Positions 35,796-45,788 of a DNA stretch of 53,448 nucleotides are shown here, piece by piece. The DNA is taken from NCBI GenBank assembly GCA_002082305.1, contig LSNO01000009.1, positions 1 through 53,448 on the forward strand, read 5' to 3'. Under the pieces are notes generated by a model. The model had not been told where the DNA came from. It saw only the letters and a program-made list of their open reading frames with translations, and did not search any database. This DNA is from SAR324 cluster bacterium SAR324-CTD7B (GTDB lineage: Bacteria; SAR324; NAC60-12). Within the stretch, counting starts at the first letter, position 1. Each line of letters starts with the position of its first letter. The translations under genes were made by a program, and so were the position numbers.

Positions 35796-37214
35796 TCAAA
35801 GCAACACTTGCGGTACCAGCTTTTTTGCTTCCGGAAAGCGTTCAGTCCATTTCCGTACTTGATTAGCGAATGCCTCTGCTTGTTCCGGTGCAGAAGCTGC
35901 AAAACGTTCCGGATCATTCAGAACTGCTTCTATTTCCTGCAAATCCAAAGGAACACGTTCATCATCTGCAAGTCGCTGCGATAAATCATTTTCACCAAGA
36001 TCTCCGTTCCTCAAGGCATCCGCGACGGCAACCGCGTTTTCCTTGATCGCCTCATGCACACTTTCTCGTCCACCACCTTTGCGCACTGCTTCCATCAGCA
36101 ATGTGGTAGAGGCCAAAAACGGTAGATACTGCTGCAGTTCCTGTGCAATCGCGGCTTCAAAAAATCCCATCTCGCTCAGCACAGTAAGGGCCGCTTCAAG
36201 TTGTCCGTCAGACGCGAAAAAAGCCCCGGGAAGTGCCACACGCCGAACTACTGAACACGAAACATCCCCCTCATTCCACTGATCACCGCTCAATCCGGAA
36301 AGCATCGTGCCGTAACCGTTTAGTATTTGGTGAAAACCGTTGATTCGTTCTGAAGTGCGGGCGTTCATTTTATGGGGCATTGCGGAAGAGCCAACCTGTC
36401 CCTGCTGAAATCCCTCACTGGCTAAACCCTGTCCTGCCATCAAACGCAAAGTCTTCGCAAAACTCGAAATTCCGGAACTGAGTGCAATCAACGCACGCAC
36501 GGTTTCCACATCCAGGCTGCGCGGATAAACCTGACCCACCGCATTGAAAGACGCACTGCAATCTAAATGCTCCAGTACTTGTTCACCAAGCTCTTGCACC
36601 TTTTTTTTATCTCCGTTCATCAAAACCAATTGATCAAGTCTTGTTCCAACAGCTCCCTGCAAGCCGCGCAAAGGATAATTTTCAATCAGGTGATCGAGCC
36701 GCCCAAGCCCGAACATTATTTCCTCTCCGAACATGGCCAGCCGTTTGCCCAAAGTTATCGGCTGTGCAGGAACATTGTGGGTGCGTCCAACGAGCATTAT
36801 GTCTTTGGTGCGTAAGCTCCAATCAGCCAACTGATGCAATACCGCCACAGCTTTGCTTCTTACTAAACGCAGAGAACGGAGAATTTGCAGTTGTTCCACA
36901 TTATCCGTTAAATCGCGACTGGTAAGCCCTTTGTGAATGTGCTCGTATCCGGCCAATTCACAAAATTCTTCAATTCTGGATTTTACATCATGCCGCAGTT
37001 TTTGTTCACGCTGCGAAATGCTTTCAAGGTCAATTTTATCCCGGACATTTTCATACGCCGCAATCGCAGCCTCAGGTATATCAACTCCCAATTTACGTTG
37101 TGCCTTCATCACTGCAATCCAGAATTCTCGTTCAAGACGTACTTTTCCTTCTGGAGACCAGATTGAGGTGATTTCAGGACTGGCATAACGTGATGCAAGA
37201 ATATCAGGAATCAT
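35796..37214 (-). CDS. purB: Adenylosuccinate lyase
   Basis: Cleaves SAICAR and adenylosuccinate in purine synthesis. The 472-residue fumarase/aspartase-superfamily protein starts MIPDILASRYASPEITSIWS, and shows HKGLTSRDLTDNV, MLVGRTHNVPAQP (catalytic His region) and the signature GSSAMPHKMN with the mobile serine loop. It is the usual length for the family. It is followed by a terminator and is not obviously in an operon with trpS, which lies 132 bp upstream. Confidence 0.96.
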   Translation of the reverse strand: MIPDILASRYASPEITSIWSPEGKVRLEREFWIAVMKAQRKLGVDIPEAAIAAYENVRDKIDLESISQREQKLRHDVKSRIEEFCELAGYEHIHKGLTSRDLTDNVEQLQILRSLRLVRSKAVAVLHQLADWSLRTKDIMLVGRTHNVPAQPITLGKRLAMFGEEIMFGLGRLDHLIENYPLRGLQGAVGTRLDQLVLMNGDKKKVQELGEQVLEHLDCSASFNAVGQVYPRSLDVETVRALIALSSGISSFAKTLRLMAGQGLASEGFQQGQVGSSAMPHKMNARTSERINGFHQILNGYGTMLSGLSGDQWNEGDVSCSVVRRVALPGAFFASDGQLEAALTVLSEMGFFEAAIAQELQQYLPFLASTTLLMEAVRKGGGRESVHEAIKENAVAVADALRNGDLGENDLSQRLADDERVPLDLQEIEAVLNDPERFAASAPEQAEAFANQVRKWTERFPEAKKLVPQVLL

Positions 37215-37345
37215 TTCAATGTGATGAATGGTGGTTATAGATTAGTGTTTTATAACTCAGATTTTTACGGAAAATCATAGATAATTATCCGCGGCAATCA
37301 GCGAAAATCAGTTGAATTCAAGTTTTTTTGTTGCTTTTGCAGAAA

Positions 37346-38317
37346 TCACAAACCAACTTTGTTACGTACACGATCAGTAACTTGCCTGGCAATGACGCGC
37401 GCTTTGTCACGTCCGGATTCGAGGATACCATCTAACTTTGCCTGGTCGTTCCGTATTTGCTGATAAATTTCACGTGGTTCATGAAGTTCAGCATTAAGTT
37501 TCTCGAAGCAAAGCTGTTTCGCTTCACCATAGCCCATATCTCCTGCACGGTATCGTTCGGCTAAGGCTTCCTGATCTGCTTTATCTGCAAAACACTTGAA
37601 AAGAGCAAACACACTGCACGCCTCTGGATCTTTAGCTTCATCCACTGATTTTGAGTCGGTAGTGATTTTCATAATAGCTTTGCGAAATTGTTTTTCCGAT
37701 GCAAACAAAGGAATTATGTTTCCATAGGATTTGCTCATTTTCCTTCCGTCCAGTCCTGGAATGGTGGCAACATCGTCTGCAATGATTGCTTCGGGGACAA
37801 CTAAGGCGTCTCCATAAAGATGATTAAAACGGATGGCAAGGTCACGCGTAATTTCGAGATGCTGCCGCTGATCCTGACCCACCGGGACAAAATTTGAGTC
37901 ATAAATCAGGATATCGCAAGCCATCAAAACCGGATAACAAAATAACCCCATACTGACATCCTGCTCTTTGGATACTGCATCCTTATAGGCATGTGCCCGT
38001 TCCATCATACCCTTTGATGTAATACAGGAAAGGATCCAGGTCAGTTCAGTAACTTCCGGAATGTCAGATTGTCGAAAAAATGCGTGATTCTCAAAGTCCA
38101 TGCCCAGTGCTGCGAAAATGGCTGTGAGATCGTTTGTGTATTCCCTTAGTTTCTCGGGATCACGAGTGGAGGTAAGAGCATGATAATCGGCGATAAAGTA
38201 AAACGTCTCGTGCGTTTTCTGTAATTGTATCGCCGGTTTTATCATTCCCAGATAGTTTCCTAAATGGGGAGTACCGGTAGGTTTTATTCCGGAAAGTGAA
38301 CGGGGTTTAGCGCCCAT
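37346..38317 (-). CDS. trpS: Tryptophanyl-tRNA synthetase
   Basis: Charges tRNA-Trp in the cytoplasm. The 323-residue class I synthetase has the HIGH-like motif in KPTGTPHLGNYLG and the KMSKS loop in GRKMSKSYGN, plus MACDILIYDSNFVPVGQDQRQH. It starts 3 bp after rpmA, so the two are probably translated from one message. Length is typical. Confidence 0.96.
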   Translation of the reverse strand: MGAKPRSLSGIKPTGTPHLGNYLGMIKPAIQLQKTHETFYFIADYHALTSTRDPEKLREYTNDLTAIFAALGMDFENHAFFRQSDIPEVTELTWILSCITSKGMMERAHAYKDAVSKEQDVSMGLFCYPVLMACDILIYDSNFVPVGQDQRQHLEITRDLAIRFNHLYGDALVVPEAIIADDVATIPGLDGRKMSKSYGNIIPLFASEKQFRKAIMKITTDSKSVDEAKDPEACSVFALFKCFADKADQEALAERYRAGDMGYGEAKQLCFEKLNAELHEPREIYQQIRNDQAKLDGILESGRDKARVIARQVTDRVRNKVGL

Positions 38318-38320
38318 ATC

Positions 38321-38608
38321 TCAAACAGAAGCAGATACTGCTGCATCGTCCGCAATAACGCTGATATATTTGCGCTTATGTTTTCCGCTTCCTTTTTGAA
38401 TGAACTGGACATGTCCAGAGACCTTTGAAAACAAAGTAAAATCTCTCCCGGTACCAACATTCAAACCTGCGTGAAAAGTAGAACCAACTTGACGTACCAG
38501 AATGTTTCCGGCTTTAACAAGTTCTCCGCCAAACTTTTTCACTCCCCGTCTTTGTCCTTGTGAGTCACGTCCATTGCGACTGCTGCCGAAAGCTTTTTTA
38601 TGTGCCAT
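38321..38608 (-). CDS. rpmA: 50S ribosomal protein L27
   Basis: A 95-residue large-subunit protein whose N-terminal tail reaches the peptidyl transferase centre. It begins [20 protein letters not shown] and continues [19 protein letters not shown], standard for L27. It has no N-terminal extension that would need cleavage. It lies between rplU and trpS on the minus strand. Confidence 0.97.
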   Translation of the reverse strand: MAHKKAFGSSRNGRDSQGQRRGVKKFGGELVKAGNILVRQVGSTFHAGLNVGTGRDFTLFSKVSGHVQFIQKGSGKHKRKYISVIADDAAVSASV

Positions 38609-38629
38609 TGTTTTTTTACAGGCTAGAGG

Positions 38630-39127
38630 TTACTTGTCAGCAGCTTTTTTAGCTGTAGTTTTTTTAGGTGCAGCCTTTTTGGCAGCAGCTTTTACAGGTG
38701 CAGCCTTTTTAGCAGCAACTTTTACAGGTGCAGCTTTTTTGGCTGGAGTTTTATTAGCCGTGTCTTTTTCTGCAGTTATCTTTTCCGGCACTGATTTTTT
38801 GGCTGCAGGAGCCTTGGCACTGATTTTATCAATTTTTACCAGTGTGTGTGCCTGGCGGTGACCATATTTTCTGCGATAAGTTTTTCGACGCTTACGTTTA
38901 AAAACGATAACTTTTTGGTCTTTTCCATGCTGCAGTATTGTGCCCTGAACCTTTGCTCCAACTATTACCGGTTTCCCAAATTTCAGTTCACTCTCTTCTC
39001 CTCCTATGGCCAGCACCTGATCTGTTTCAAAAGCATCTCCCGGTTCTGCACTAATCCGGGCCAAACGAATAGTTTCGCCTTGAGCTACACGGTACTGCTT
39101 TCCATCTGTACGTATAATTGCAAACAT
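38630..39127 (-). CDS. rplU: 50S ribosomal protein L21 with a Lys/Ala-rich C-terminal tail
   Basis: The first 102 residues are normal L21 ([39 protein letters not shown]). About 62 residues follow that normal L21 lacks. They consist largely of Lys, Ala and Pro repeats such as [15 protein letters not shown], a low-complexity composition like histone-H1-type tails. The tail is in frame with no stop, and AGGA precedes the ATG. Similar extensions occur on ribosomal proteins and DNA-binding proteins in some AT-rich and marine bacteria, where their role is unclear. Confidence 0.95.
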   Translation of the reverse strand: MFAIIRTDGKQYRVAQGETIRLARISAEPGDAFETDQVLAIGGEESELKFGKPVIVGAKVQGTILQHGKDQKVIVFKRKRRKTYRRKYGHRQAHTLVKIDKISAKAPAAKKSVPEKITAEKDTANKTPAKKAAPVKVAAKKAAPVKAAAKKAAPKKTTAKKAADK

Positions 39128-39322
39128 TTTCCTGTTCTCAGAGTATAAAGTGATTTATATGATAACCTGTAATTATAACTCAAAAGTTAACTTGAAATCA
39201 AGCTTTTTCATAAAATTTTCTACCAAAAATTCTTCTTCTGGGTTTTTTATCGTCTTGAACAGTGACGTGTGCTAACATTAGTTTTTATTTTGAGAAACTG
39301 ATTATATCAAGAATGGAGCAAA

Positions 39323-40150
39323 ATGAATAATAATTATTGGAAATCTTGCGGCAGCTACACAGACATAAATTTCGAAAAATCAAATGAAGGTATTGCTAAA
39401 ATAACCATCAACCGTCCTGAAGTTCGTAATGCATTTCGTCCACTGACAGTCCGCGAAATGCGTGCAGCCTTGAATGACGCGCGGGAAGACACAAAAATCG
39501 GAGTAATAATTTTAACAGGCGAAGGTGAAAAAGCTTTTTGTTCCGGAGGTGATCAACGTATACGCGGCTCTGCCGGTTATGAAGACAGCGAAACCGGACA
39601 TCTGCGTCTCAATATATTAGATTTTCAGCGGGAAATAAGAACCTGTCCAAAACCTGTTGTAGCAATGGTTGCAGGATATGCCATTGGCGGCGGACATGTT
39701 TTGCATGTGATGTGTGATTTGACTATTGCAGCCGATAACGCAATTTTTGGGCAAACCGGACCTAAGGTCGGTTCCTTCGACGGAGGTTATGGTTCCAGCT
39801 ATCTGGCTCGAATGGTAGGACAGAAAAAGGCCCGCGAAATCTGGTTTTTATGCCGCCAATATACTGCACAGCAAGCTTTGGAAATGGGAATGGTTAACAC
39901 AGTCGTTCCCCTGGAAAAACTTGAAGAAGAAACACTGCAGTGGTCACGGGAAATGCTGCAGCATTCGCCGATGGCATTACGCTGTTTAAAGTCGGCACTT
40001 AATGCAGACTGTGACGGTCAAGCCGGTTTACAGGAATTGGCTGGAAACGCAACCATGCTTTTTTATATGTCTGAGGAGGGACAGGAAGGACGCAATGCCT
40101 ACCTGGAAAAGCGCAAACCGGATTTCAACAAATTCACCCGCTATCCATGA
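39323..40150 (+). CDS. menB: 1,4-dihydroxy-2-naphthoyl-CoA synthase
   Basis: Closes the ring of o-succinylbenzoyl-CoA in menaquinone synthesis. The 275-residue crotonase-fold protein shows [48 protein letters not shown], and the MenB-type active-site region [24 protein letters not shown] lies before its ATG. It is first of four men genes on the plus strand; the gap of 57 bp to menA suggests one operon. It diverges from rplU. Confidence 0.95.
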   Translation: MNNNYWKSCGSYTDINFEKSNEGIAKITINRPEVRNAFRPLTVREMRAALNDAREDTKIGVIILTGEGEKAFCSGGDQRIRGSAGYEDSETGHLRLNILDFQREIRTCPKPVVAMVAGYAIGGGHVLHVMCDLTIAADNAIFGQTGPKVGSFDGGYGSSYLARMVGQKKAREIWFLCRQYTAQQALEMGMVNTVVPLEKLEEETLQWSREMLQHSPMALRCLKSALNADCDGQAGLQELAGNATMLFYMSEEGQEGRNAYLEKRKPDFNKFTRYP

Positions 40151-40207
40151 GTTGTCCCTGGTTTTCTTAACGGGGTCCATGCTAATTTGTTTAAATAAGA
40201 TTTTGTA

Positions 40208-41098
40208 GTGAACATTTCTAATTATTTACGGGTCTGGCTGTCGGCAATTCGTCCAAAAACTTTGGGTGCAGCCGTTTCTCCAATATTGATCGGCACCGCA
40301 ATGGCTTTTGGAGAGGGAAAGGGACATGCACTTGCAGCCTTGGCAGCACTTTTGGGTGCACTGCTGATTCAAATCGGCACGAACTTTTCCAACGATTATT
40401 TTGACTATATCAAGGGTGCAGACACCGAGGAACGTCTTGGTCCCGTCCGTGTGACACAATCAGGACAAGTCAGACCAAAAACAATGCTCTGGAATTTTGT
40501 GATGGTTTTTGGACTGGCTACTTTGGTGGGAATTTATCTTGTTTTTCGGGGCGGCTGGCCTATTGTTATAATCGGGATACTTTCAATTGCTTCAGGAATA
40601 CTATACACAGGTGGGCCATGGCCGCTTGGTTATTTGGGTCTTGGAGATTTATTTGTACTAATTTTTTTTGGTCCTGTTGCAGTAGGCGGAACCTTTTATG
40701 TGCAAACACTTGAAATTACACCGGTAGTTATTATTGCAGGACTCGGTCCCGGACTATTAGCTACAGCACTCCTTGCCGTTAACAATTTACGTGACGAACC
40801 AACGGATAAGAAAGTTGGGAAACTTACCTTAGCTGTCCGTTTTGGCACCACCTTCGCTCGAGCAGAATATCTGGCAGCCCTTGTGTTTTCAGCAGTGATT
40901 CCTTTCATTTTAGCTTTTTGGACGGAAACACATTGGTATGCTTGTATTTCTGCACTGATAATTATTCCAGGCTTCTCTTCAATTCGTCAAATTATTTCCG
41001 GAGTAAAAGGCAGTGAACTGAATATAACTTTGGCCTCCACCGGTAAACTCATCCTAATCTATGGAATTCTTTTTTCCCTGGGATGGTGGATTGGATAA
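40208..41098 (+). CDS. menA: 1,4-dihydroxy-2-naphthoate polyprenyltransferase
   Basis: Inner-membrane prenyltransferase that attaches the isoprenoid tail to dihydroxynaphthoate. The 296-residue protein has about eight hydrophobic helices and the UbiA-family Asp-rich motif NFSNDYFDYIKGAD with RLGPVRVTQSG, then NNLRDEPTDKKVGKLTLAVR. It uses a GTG start at 40208, which agrees with the expected N-terminus (IRPKTLGAAVSPILIGTA). The ribosome site is weak, and its stop is 2 bp before the chosen menC start. Confidence 0.93.
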   Translation: MNISNYLRVWLSAIRPKTLGAAVSPILIGTAMAFGEGKGHALAALAALLGALLIQIGTNFSNDYFDYIKGADTEERLGPVRVTQSGQVRPKTMLWNFVMVFGLATLVGIYLVFRGGWPIVIIGILSIASGILYTGGPWPLGYLGLGDLFVLIFFGPVAVGGTFYVQTLEITPVVIIAGLGPGLLATALLAVNNLRDEPTDKKVGKLTLAVRFGTTFARAEYLAALVFSAVIPFILAFWTETHWYACISALIIIPGFSSIRQIISGVKGSELNITLASTGKLILIYGILFSLGWWIG

Positions 41099-41100
41099 AA

Positions 41101-42240
41101 ATGAGCCTTTGCCGTTGGAAACTTTTTCATTATTCTCTCCCATTAACAGAACCTCTGTACCTGCTTGGACATGAAATGCATGAGCGTACCGGTTTGATTC
41201 TTCGACTTCACGATGAAAATGACGGCACCTCAGTTGGCGACAATTATGGTGAGGGAGAGATTGCTCCGCTCCCAGGTATGCATCCGGAAACTCTGTCAGA
41301 GGCTGAAAACCAAATCCGGGATTATCTTTCCGGTAATTCCCTTCCAGTCACTTGTTCTGCAGCTCTTTTTGGGTCCGTTAATTTTGGTTTAGACATGGCT
41401 CTAAGAACCATGTTTCAAAGTCCCAATGTTTCAAAGTTTCATAGTTTCAAAGAAACGGCAGGGAATGATCCCAAACCCTCAAAAATTGATTTTACAGGAC
41501 AGATATTTCCAGTGAATGGTCTGGCGGTTGGTTCCGGAACTGTACTTGAAATGGAATGTGAAGAACTTCGAAATGGTGGATTCAAGGCGGTAAAATTAAA
41601 AGTTGGACAATTAACAATCCTGCAAGACATTGAGCGAGTCAGACTTGCTCGAAAAATTCTGGGTGATGAAATAGCACTGCGCCTTGATGCAAACCGAGCC
41701 TGGGAATGGGAGGATGCCGTAAAATTTGCAGAGGCGGTGCAGGATTTTAATATTGAATACTGCGAAGAACCGTTACTTGACAGTAACAAACTGGAACAAC
41801 TCCATCTACAAACTGGAATGCCCCTGGCTCTTGATGAAACACTTTGGTATGCTCCAACTCCAAAATCTGATGCCCCAGCCAAACACGTATCGTTATCCGG
41901 AATCAGGGCCTTGATTTTAAAGCCCGGTATTTTGGGTGGTTGGAACAACACAAAAATGTGGATCGAACATGCACAAAAAAACGGTATCCACTGTGTTTTG
42001 AGCAGTTGTTTTGAAAGTGGTCTGGGTTTGAACTGGATTGCTTTTATGGCAAATGAACTCTTGTCTGAACAGTTTCCAGCAGGTTTGGATACTTCAAAAT
42101 GGTTTGAGCAGGATTTGATTGAACCTCGGTTTTTAATACAAAACGGGAATTATGTTTTTCCTGACTCGTGGCCAAAATCCAAAGATACTTTTTTGGAAAT
42201 AATTTCCGAAGGTACTTGCGAAATTGGAGACTTGGACTGA
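41101..42240 (+). CDS. menC: o-Succinylbenzoate synthase
   Basis: Dehydrates SHCHC to o-succinylbenzoate. The enolase-superfamily protein of 379 residues has the KxK-type pair around AVKLKVGQ, the metal-ligand set LRLDANRAW, EYCEEPLLD and LALDETLWY, and the second Lys in LILKPGILGG. I chose the ATG at 41101, right after the menA stop, over an in-frame ATG at 41083 that overlaps menA. Neither has a clear ribosome site. Its stop overlaps the menE start (TGATG at 42238-42242). Confidence 0.9.
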   Translation: MSLCRWKLFHYSLPLTEPLYLLGHEMHERTGLILRLHDENDGTSVGDNYGEGEIAPLPGMHPETLSEAENQIRDYLSGNSLPVTCSAALFGSVNFGLDMALRTMFQSPNVSKFHSFKETAGNDPKPSKIDFTGQIFPVNGLAVGSGTVLEMECEELRNGGFKAVKLKVGQLTILQDIERVRLARKILGDEIALRLDANRAWEWEDAVKFAEAVQDFNIEYCEEPLLDSNKLEQLHLQTGMPLALDETLWYAPTPKSDAPAKHVSLSGIRALILKPGILGGWNNTKMWIEHAQKNGIHCVLSSCFESGLGLNWIAFMANELLSEQFPAGLDTSKWFEQDLIEPRFLIQNGNYVFPDSWPKSKDTFLEIISEGTCEIGDLD

Positions 42241-44543
42241 TGTTTGACGTTAATCCAAATATACTGAATCAAGTTCTGGAGCATTACGAAAATCAACCAT
42301 TTTTGATCTCTGAAAAACGTTCCTGGACTTTTGCAGACTTCATGAGTGAAGCACGTCTTTTGAGTGATTCCCTGATGGCAGAATCACAACAGCGTGTCTA
42401 TCTAAGTTCAGAAAATCCTGAAAACCTGCTCAAATCAATGTTGGCTTTGTGGATGCGCGGTGCAGTAGCGGTTCCATTAAATCCACAAATACCGGAAAAA
42501 CAAAAAATGGAGATGTTACAGAAAATCGGCTGTACTTTTAGTTACACAGAATTACTGCACGAATTCAAATCTCACCCTACACCTGAAAATTCGTTACAAC
42601 CAAACCCTGTTGGAAATTCCGACGCTGTTGCTGGTAAGGAGGTAAACTCAATAAATCCGAAAGACTGGGCCACGATCATTTTTACTTCCGGTAGTACCGG
42701 TTCTCCAAAAGCAGTGGTGCATTCGCTGGCCAATCATTTTTACAACGCACTTGGAGCAAATGAGCGAATGCCTCTGAATCCCGGAGATCGTTGGTTGTTG
42801 TCGCTGCCGATGTATCATGTAAGCGGATTAGCTATTTTGTTCCGGACTCTGCTTTCTGGTGCGGCAATGGTGATTCCTGCTAAAAACGTATCACTGTCCA
42901 AGACACTCCTAAGCCGGAGCGTCACACACCTTTCTCTGGTTCCAACTCAACTTCATCGCTTGCTGCAAACGACAAAAGGAAAAGACGCTTTATGCCAACT
43001 CAAGTTGATTTTGCTGGGAGGTGCATCCATTCCTGAAACATTGCTTGAACAATCCGCACAGCTTGGGCTGAACGTGCAAACGACTTACGGTTCCACAGAA
43101 ATGGCTTCTCAGGTGGCAACCGGAAAAAGCGGGTTTTACCAGGTTTTGCCGTTTCGCGAAGTCCGGATTGCTGCAGATAATGAGGTCGAAGTGCGTGGAA
43201 AAATCGGTTTTTTGGGTTACCTGGACGGAACTGGACTGCATCAGCCGTTTGATGAAAACGGCTGGTTTAAGACAGGAGATATAGGTCTCTGGTGTTCCAA
43301 AGATACAAAAAATCAGGGAGATGTGGATTCATTGAAAATTACTGGACGTAAGGACAGCATGTTCATTTCCGGTGGTGAAAATATTCATCCGGAAGAAATA
43401 GAAAGAATTTTGCTTCAATTTGGAAAGACCGAACAAGCAGTAGTAGTTGCAGTACAAGACGCAGAATTCGGGGCACGACCGGTAGCTTTTTTAAAAACCG
43501 GAGAAGATTTTTCAGAATCTAAATTACAGAAATTTTTGGAAAAACGACTGGCAAAATTTAAAGTTCCGGATTTGTTTTTAGCATTGCCGGAATTGGTTGA
43601 ATCTGAAATAAAGCACAATAGAGTTGAGCTTTCAAAATTCGCTCAGACGCAATTCGACCTGTGGCGGAAGGGAAACACGAAAAACAATGGTAAGACTGCT
43701 ATTTTTAACCAGTGGCTGAATCAATTTCAACTTGGCTGGATGCGTGTTGCCCTGAGCGAAGAAAGACAGATTTTTTCACTGCTTGATCTCCGGGATAAGG
43801 GAAATATGCGGTGTTTGCATCTGCGGGCAAATTCACGCAAGGAAGTAATGGAATGGCTGTTGGCCGCAGAAAATCGGAAATTACTTGAAGTACTGCAAAA
43901 TGGAAATCAAATGACAAAAACCGGCCTAAAATGGATTCCGGTTCCCGCTAAGAAACGCGGGGCGGTCAAAGAAAGCTTTGAAATCGTCCGGCTTTTAGCC
44001 GATGAACTCCCGGAAAACAAAACGCCACTGTACGATGCGCAGGATCGTGGGACATTCAAAACATTATTAATGCCGAAGAAAATACTGATAAAAAAATCGA
44101 CAGAAAATCTGCAGTCAAACCACTCGGGTCATCTGTCCGCTGCTGCCTCAAAAACTTTTCACTCAGAACCTGAATGTCTTAATTCCCAGGCACCTGTTTT
44201 TAAAAAAAAATGGCCCTGGGAATTTCATGAAGCAGTTTTCCAAACCGGAGTATTCCTGCCAAAATTAAACAGCATGTTTTTGCTGCGTTGCCTTTACAGA
44301 CGCATCGCTTCAGGTTTGCAGTTCCTCGGTTGGAAAGTTCAGTTGATGAGAGGATTGTCATGTAAAGACAATATGGAACATCCATTTTGGGAACTCAGCT
44401 TGGAAGCAGAAAAATTAATCGAAAACGAATTGTGCAAGTCCGGTTTGTGTTCCACAAATGATTTTCGACAGGCAAATACACCCAAAATTGAACGTAAACG
44501 CCGTGCTGATTTCCAAACAAAATTTGATAACTCGTTCAGTTAA
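42240..44543 (+). CDS. menE: o-Succinylbenzoate-CoA ligase with a long C-terminal extension
   Basis: The first about 470 residues are an AMP-forming acyl-CoA ligase that activates o-succinylbenzoate: IIFTSGSTGSPKAVVH, TYGSTEMASQV, FKTGDIGLW and GRKDSMFISGGENIHPEE. The final lysine region reads ESEIKHNRVEL, with Lys in place. Another about 297 residues follow (from near 43650) in the same frame, which normal MenE (about 450-490 residues) lacks. I do not recognise them. They contain helix-rich parts (FHEAVFQTGVFLPKLNSMF; RCLYRRIASGLQFLGW) and a low-complexity middle (near SHPEPECLNSQ-type sequence). The ATG at 42240 shares a base with the menC stop, so translation is probably coupled. An upstream in-frame ATG at 42168 lies inside menC and was rejected. 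Confidence 0.85.
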   Translation: MFDVNPNILNQVLEHYENQPFLISEKRSWTFADFMSEARLLSDSLMAESQQRVYLSSENPENLLKSMLALWMRGAVAVPLNPQIPEKQKMEMLQKIGCTFSYTELLHEFKSHPTPENSLQPNPVGNSDAVAGKEVNSINPKDWATIIFTSGSTGSPKAVVHSLANHFYNALGANERMPLNPGDRWLLSLPMYHVSGLAILFRTLLSGAAMVIPAKNVSLSKTLLSRSVTHLSLVPTQLHRLLQTTKGKDALCQLKLILLGGASIPETLLEQSAQLGLNVQTTYGSTEMASQVATGKSGFYQVLPFREVRIAADNEVEVRGKIGFLGYLDGTGLHQPFDENGWFKTGDIGLWCSKDTKNQGDVDSLKITGRKDSMFISGGENIHPEEIERILLQFGKTEQAVVVAVQDAEFGARPVAFLKTGEDFSESKLQKFLEKRLAKFKVPDLFLALPELVESEIKHNRVELSKFAQTQFDLWRKGNTKNNGKTAIFNQWLNQFQLGWMRVALSEERQIFSLLDLRDKGNMRCLHLRANSRKEVMEWLLAAENRKLLEVLQNGNQMTKTGLKWIPVPAKKRGAVKESFEIVRLLADELPENKTPLYDAQDRGTFKTLLMPKKILIKKSTENLQSNHSGHLSAAASKTFHSEPECLNSQAPVFKKKWPWEFHEAVFQTGVFLPKLNSMFLLRCLYRRIASGLQFLGWKVQLMRGLSCKDNMEHPFWELSLEAEKLIENELCKSGLCSTNDFRQANTPKIERKRRADFQTKFDNSFS

Positions 44544-44609
44544 ATCAGCAAAAATTTTTTACTGACATCAAGAATATAATAAAACTAAATATTTTTTTGT
44601 ATTTTAGAC

Positions 44610-44637
44610 TTGACAGATCCTGAAAAATCAATACAAT
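44610..44637 (+). promoter_or_regulatory. Strong sigma70-like promoter of the amino-acid transporter
   Basis: TTGACA (44610-44615) is a perfect -35. TACAAT (44632-44637) differs from the -10 consensus at one base. The spacer is 16 bases. It lies about 70 bp upstream of the binding-protein ATG, which has AAGGAG 6 bases before it. The position fits abundant expression of a periplasmic binding protein. Confidence 0.75.
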
Positions 44638-44708
44638 AGGCGGCGTTGATAAGGTCTGTTCCAAATGTATGGGATGGTTTTTTATAATGTGTTCAAAAGG
44701 AGATTGAT

Positions 44709-45725
44709 ATGAGAGCACTTGCAAAAATTGCACTGACAGCGGTTGCTGTTGGAGCTATGGCGTTCACGGCAACTGCCGGAACCCTCGAAGACGTGAAAGC
44801 ACGTGGTGTGCTTCGCTGTGTGGTTAGTACTGGAATTGCCGGATTTGCATATCCGGATTCAAGCGGAACCTGGAAGGGTTTCGACATTGATTTCTGCCGG
44901 GCAACCGCCGCCGCAGTTTTGGGCGACTCGTCCAAAATCAAGGCAATTACCTCAACAGGTAAAACACGTTTCACCAAGCTGAATTCCGGCGAAGGTGACG
45001 TTTTATGGCGTAACACTACTATCACCTTTTCCCGTGATGTTGGTGTAAAGTTGACTTTTGTTGGAGTCAACTATTATGACGGACAAGGTTTCATGGTCAA
45101 TAAGAGCCTTGGTGTCAACAGTGCGAAAGAGTTGGACGGTGCTTCGGTCTGTATCCAAACCGGAACCACCACTGAATTGAATCTTGCCGATTTCTTCCGT
45201 GCCAACAACATGTCATATGAAGCGGTGACTATCGAGAAAAACTCGGAAGCACGTGCAGCTTATCTGTCAGGACGTTGTGACATTTACACAACTGATGCCT
45301 CAGGTTTGGCCGCAACCCGCTCTACCTTCCCTAATCCGGGCAATCATAAGATCCTTCCGGAAATCATTTCCAAGGAGCCGTTGGGTCCCGCAGTTCGTCA
45401 AGGTGACGATCAATGGGCCGACATTGTCCGCTGGATTTATAATGCGACTGTAACAGCTGAAGAATTAGGTGTTACATCCTCAAACGTGGACAGCATGAAG
45501 GGTTCCAATAACCCTGAAATTCTGCGTCTTCTCGGTGTTGAAGGCAGTCAAGGCGAAGAGCTTGGCTTGAGCAAAGACTGGGCTTATCAGGTCATAAAGC
45601 AACTTGGAAACTACGGCGAAATCTTCGAGCGCAATATCGGTACAAATACACCGATTGGCTTGGCGCGTGGTTTGAATGACCAATGGAATAAGGGAGGACT
45701 TCAGTATTCTCCACCATTCCGTTAA
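44709..45725 (+). CDS. aapJ: Amino-acid ABC transporter substrate-binding protein (AapJ/BztA type)
   Basis: Periplasmic binding protein, 338 residues, of the general L-amino-acid (HAAT/PAAT) family. The signal peptide (LAKIALTAVAVGAMAFTATA) ends near ATAGT. Mature motifs are ARGVLRCVVSTGIAGFAYPD, KGFDIDFCRATAAAVLGD, and the binding-cleft segment GDVLWRNTTITFSRD. The C-terminal GLARGLNDQWNKGGLQYS matches AapJ. It is preceded by a strong promoter and followed by a terminator, so it is likely made in excess over the permeases. The Aap system of Rhizobium takes up a wide range of L-amino acids; specificity here is inferred. Confidence 0.93.
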   Translation: MRALAKIALTAVAVGAMAFTATAGTLEDVKARGVLRCVVSTGIAGFAYPDSSGTWKGFDIDFCRATAAAVLGDSSKIKAITSTGKTRFTKLNSGEGDVLWRNTTITFSRDVGVKLTFVGVNYYDGQGFMVNKSLGVNSAKELDGASVCIQTGTTTELNLADFFRANNMSYEAVTIEKNSEARAAYLSGRCDIYTTDASGLAATRSTFPNPGNHKILPEIISKEPLGPAVRQGDDQWADIVRWIYNATVTAEELGVTSSNVDSMKGSNNPEILRLLGVEGSQGEELGLSKDWAYQVIKQLGNYGEIFERNIGTNTPIGLARGLNDQWNKGGLQYSPPFR

Positions 45726-45752
45726 TCTTCGTTTTAATTAAACGTTGATTTG

Positions 45753-45788
45753 AGCGCACATATTCTCCCTTTGAGTATGTGCGCTTTT
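45753..45788 (+). terminator. Intrinsic terminator between aapJ and aapQ
   Basis: AGCGCACATA (45753-45762) and TATGTGCGCT (45776-45785) form a perfect 10-bp stem with a 13-base loop, and the last T of the stem starts a T run (45785-45788). It should end most transcripts after the binding-protein gene, with partial read-through to the permease genes. Confidence 0.85.

Noticed and set aside
41439-41951. Minus-strand open frame of 170 codons inside menC
   Set aside because: It is opposite clear enolase-superfamily motifs and has no family match.
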